Assembly (NCBI GenBank): GCA_004195635.1
Contig: PSPT01000008.1
Span: 1 to 64,000, forward strand
Length of the DNA stretch: 64,000 bases
Source of the DNA: Methanobacteriota archaeon
GTDB taxonomy: Archaea > Thermoplasmatota > Poseidoniia > Poseidoniales > Poseidoniaceae
Direction of reading: 5' to 3'
Numbering within the stretch: position 1 is the first letter of the stretch; each line of letters begins with the position of its first letter. Below are positions 61,911 to 64,000 of the stretch, piece after piece. The notes under the pieces were generated by a model. The model was not told where the DNA came from. It made no database searches and saw only the letters and a list, made by a program, of their open reading frames with translations. The position numbers and the translations under genes are program-made.

Positions 61911-62453
61911 ATGGATAATTCTGTTTCGATTCATGCTATTTGGTTAGCGCAAGATGACCCCAAAAAGAATACTGCGGTCAAATTAGGCAAGCGCGGTCAG
62001 CTGAAACTTCATGAAAACCTACGGAGATTACCGCGAAGGGGAATATTACTAGATCCGCTTTGCGGCAAGGTTTTTGGTCCAGAGGATCATCATTTATTGG
62101 AAACTGGTTCGTTAGTAGGGCTTGATTGTAGTTGGGCGCAAATTGAAAGCAGTGTAGAAACTGTCACACACAAGACTAAACTTGTTCGCCGAATGCTACC
62201 TCTACTATTGGCAGCCAATCCAGTGAACTGGGGTAAGCCAAGCCGTCTAACTACTGCAGAAGCAATTGCAGCAACTCTCTATTTAGCCGGACACAAGGAG
62301 CAGGCAAAGACAATAATGGCCGCCTTTGGCTGGGGTGAAAGATTCATTGAATTGAATTATGAACCTCTTGAAGCATATGCAAATGCGGCAACAAGTAGTG
62401 ACCTAATAGACCTACAATTTGAAATTTTTGATATTGAGCGCCCCGAGGAATAA
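61911..62453 (+). CDS. tsr3: rRNA aminocarboxypropyltransferase Tsr3
   Basis: Tsr3 transfers the aminocarboxypropyl group of SAM to a modified uridine near the decoding site of small-subunit rRNA. Family blocks are LDCSWAQI (about residues 73-80), the SAM-binding loop MLPLLLAANPVNWGKPSRL and TAEAIAATLYLAG. The 180-residue length is typical of archaeal Tsr3. It lies 15 bp after mbf1 and is probably cotranscribed. Confidence 0.92.
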   Translation: MDNSVSIHAIWLAQDDPKKNTAVKLGKRGQLKLHENLRRLPRRGILLDPLCGKVFGPEDHHLLETGSLVGLDCSWAQIESSVETVTHKTKLVRRMLPLLLAANPVNWGKPSRLTTAEAIAATLYLAGHKEQAKTIMAAFGWGERFIELNYEPLEAYANAATSSDLIDLQFEIFDIERPEE

Positions 62454-62491
62454 CCGGTAATGTTGAAGAATCGCCTCTGCACCGAGTAACT

Positions 62492-63538
62492 ATGCAAGGC
62501 CAACTTGTTGAGTGCGTCCCGAACTTCAGTGAAGGAAAGGATATGGATGCCATATCCGCTATTTTAGCTTCGGTTTCAGGAATTGATAATTGTCATTTAC
62601 TTTCAGCAGAACCGGATGCTGATTACAACCGCACAGTTGTCACATTAGTTGGGATGCCCGATGCAGTCAGCGAGGCGGCTTTCAGAATAATTGCCGCAGC
62701 ACAGCAGAATATAGATATGCGTAATCATTCGGGTGAGCACCCCCGGCTTGGCGCCGTTGATGTTTGCCCATTTATCCCATTACGGAATATTGACATGGAA
62801 GAATGTGCCCGCCTTGCCCTTCAATTGGGTAATCGCGTAGCGACTGAATTGAACTTACCCGTTTACCATTACGGAGCGGCAGCAAGTGATGATTCGCGCA
62901 AGGTATTGTCAGTATTGCGCAAGGGCGAGTATGAAGGACTTGAAGGTCGTTTGACAGAGGGTGAGTCAGCACACTCCAATTCTACACGCTGGCCAGACCA
63001 AGGACCAAGAATTTGGTCTGAATCAACAGCAAAATTTGGGGCGGTTGTTATAGGCGCTCGCCCAATTCTCGTCGCTTACAATGTTAATCTCAAAGAAAAA
63101 GATGCTAAAGTGGCAAAACTAGTTGGCACCTTGGTCCGTAGTTCAGGCCGCCTCCTAAAGCAAGAGGATGGACGACGTATGCGAATACCGGGTATGTTGC
63201 ATGCAGTACAGGGAATGGGTGTTCCACTCGAGGCCCATGGCCTATCACAGGTCTCGATGAATTTGATTGATGTTGAGGCATGTCCACTTCATTGGGCCTA
63301 CGAGGCTGTGAAGTCAGTATCAGCAGACCATGGAGTTGAAGCAGTAGGTAGCGAATTAATTGGACTTGCACCCCTTGATTCTCTACTCGTCGCTGGTAGA
63401 TGGTACCACAAGGCTCCTGATTCAGCAAGCGATGAAGATTTAGTAGCTGCTGCAGTTGAGGGGCTTGGCCTCTCTTCACTTTCCCCATTTAATCCTCGAG
63501 AGAGGATAATTGAATGGGCAGCTGAGAGGAGTGAGTAA
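62492..63538 (+). CDS. ftcD: glutamate formiminotransferase
   Basis: This enzyme moves the formimino group of formiminoglutamate, the last intermediate of histidine breakdown, to tetrahydrofolate. The start LVECVPNFSEGKDMDAI and HSGEHPRLGAVDVCPFIPL (His and Glu of the active site) are family signatures, and GARPILVAYNVNL follows. At 348 residues it is a stand-alone N-terminal FTCD domain. The cyclodeaminase is the next gene, 1 bp downstream. Confidence 0.92.
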   Translation: MQGQLVECVPNFSEGKDMDAISAILASVSGIDNCHLLSAEPDADYNRTVVTLVGMPDAVSEAAFRIIAAAQQNIDMRNHSGEHPRLGAVDVCPFIPLRNIDMEECARLALQLGNRVATELNLPVYHYGAAASDDSRKVLSVLRKGEYEGLEGRLTEGESAHSNSTRWPDQGPRIWSESTAKFGAVVIGARPILVAYNVNLKEKDAKVAKLVGTLVRSSGRLLKQEDGRRMRIPGMLHAVQGMGVPLEAHGLSQVSMNLIDVEACPLHWAYEAVKSVSADHGVEAVGSELIGLAPLDSLLVAGRWYHKAPDSASDEDLVAAAVEGLGLSSLSPFNPRERIIEWAAERSE

Positions 63539-63539
63539 T

Positions 63540-64000
63540 ATGAGTAGTATTAATTGGTCAGAAATGAGTGTGAGAGAATTTCAAGCAGCCTTAGCTAGTT
63601 CATCACCAACCCCCGGTGGTGGAACCGCAGCAGCAATCGCTTTAGGGCAAGCTGCAGCATTGACTTGCATGGTTTGCGACCTCACAATTGATAAGGATAA
63701 ATGGAAAGATGGGTGGGCAGCGGCAGAAGTTGCTCAATTGGCTGCATTTCCTTTGTTCAATCGATCACTTGAACTTGCAACTGAAGATAGCAATAGTTTT
63801 GATGCAGTGATGGCTTCTTTTAAATTGCCTAGGAATGATGATGATGAAATTTCTGCACGACGTAACGCAATTCGTCAAGCAACACTTGAAGCATCAAGAG
63901 TGCCACTCCATACTGCAGAACTCGCATTTACCCTGCTGGAAACTCTGCCAGATTTGGCCAGCAAGGGCAACGGAAATGCTACCAGTGACGTCGGTGTAGC
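63540..64000 (+). CDS. formiminotetrahydrofolate cyclodeaminase (runs off window)
   Basis: The frame opens at ATG 63540 and continues past the right edge, 153 codons visible. It starts MSSINWSEMSVREFQAALAS and has the family motif SSPTPGGGTAAAIALGQA, then a helical bundle. The cyclodeaminase closes formimino-THF to methenyl-THF with loss of ammonia. It immediately follows glutamate formiminotransferase, so the mammalian FTCD fusion is split here and made from one transcript. Confidence 0.88.
   Translation, partial: MSSINWSEMSVREFQAALASSSPTPGGGTAAAIALGQAAALTCMVCDLTIDKDKWKDGWAAAEVAQLAAFPLFNRSLELATEDSNSFDAVMASFKLPRNDDDEISARRNAIRQATLEASRVPLHTAELAFTLLETLPDLASKGNGNATSDVGV

Noticed and set aside
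1-64000. CRISPR arrays, insertion sequences, prophage or rRNA/tRNA genes
   Set aside because: No spaced repeat arrays, transposase motifs, integrase or RNA gene structures were seen on reading both strands; a dedicated tRNA/rRNA scan was not possible.

Overview
The window reads as a gene-dense archaeal chromosome of moderate AT content with no gap over 300 bp. Its gene set is archaeal: 20S proteasome alpha subunit, PAN, exosome Rrp4/Rrp41/Rrp42, SBDS, KEOPS Pcc1, prefoldin beta, eL37-type L37Ae, uS12/uS7, aEF-2, PriS, TiaS, archaeal-type ProRS, aMBF1, Tsr3 and isopentenyl phosphate kinase. Bacterial-type genes sit among them: futalosine-pathway menaquinone genes, GmhA/GmhB, an OPT transporter, a P-type ATPase, an acyl-lipid desaturase and split FTCD. 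This mix, with many TTG/GTG starts and short acidic or zinc-ribbon membrane proteins, fits a marine Euryarchaeota/Thermoplasmatota lineage such as Marine Group II (Poseidoniales). That placement is inference; no rRNA or tRNA gene was found here to confirm it.

Layout. 1-3.6 kb (minus): envelope genes including an alpha/beta hydrolase fragment, a DoxX-like protein, a tiny lipoprotein, an SPFH protein, a MerT-like protein and an archaeosortase. 3.8-6.4 kb (plus): GmhA, GmhB, TiaS. 6.5-10.7 kb: small membrane proteins, a degenerate RecA-like protein, PurB and Dph6. 10.9-17.7 kb (plus): the proteasome/SBDS/exosome/L37Ae/Pcc1/prefoldin superoperon, extended by a DHH phosphoesterase and a TPR-like protein. 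17.7-20.6 kb (minus): Nudix, TPR-like and UbiD-family proteins. 20.9-25.6 kb (plus): uS12, uS7, a desaturase and aEF-2. 25.8-28.5 kb (minus): an IDI-GGPP synthase fusion and IPK. 28.6-31.2 kb: a zinc-ribbon protein, a MamK-like actin and a double-zinc-ribbon protein. 31.3-40.2 kb: thiolase, KptA, CoaBC, ProRS, transaldolase and split transketolase. 40.4-45.8 kb: OPT transporter and P-type ATPase. 45.9-51.6 kb: MqnE, MqnA and MqnD around a convergent beta-propeller/TSP3 surface protein. 51.8-57.5 kb: a zinc-finger protein, PriS, a Pro-rich repeat protein, membrane proteins and a CNNM/CorC-like protein. 57.7-64 kb: MetRS, PAN, aMBF1, Tsr3 and the two halves of FTCD.

How the genes fit together. 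RNA and protein quality control (exosome, DHH phosphoesterase, proteasome, PAN) and translation genes form the backbone. IPK, IDI and prenyl synthase, with a UbiD-family decarboxylase 5 kb away, suggest the archaeal mevalonate route to C15-C20 lipid precursors. MqnA/E/D suggest menaquinone made by the futalosine route. Transketolase and transaldolase make sedoheptulose-7-P, the substrate of GmhA. The most unusual gene is an actin whose sequence follows the bacterial magnetosome filament protein MamK closely along its whole length, next to an unrecognised double-zinc-ribbon protein.
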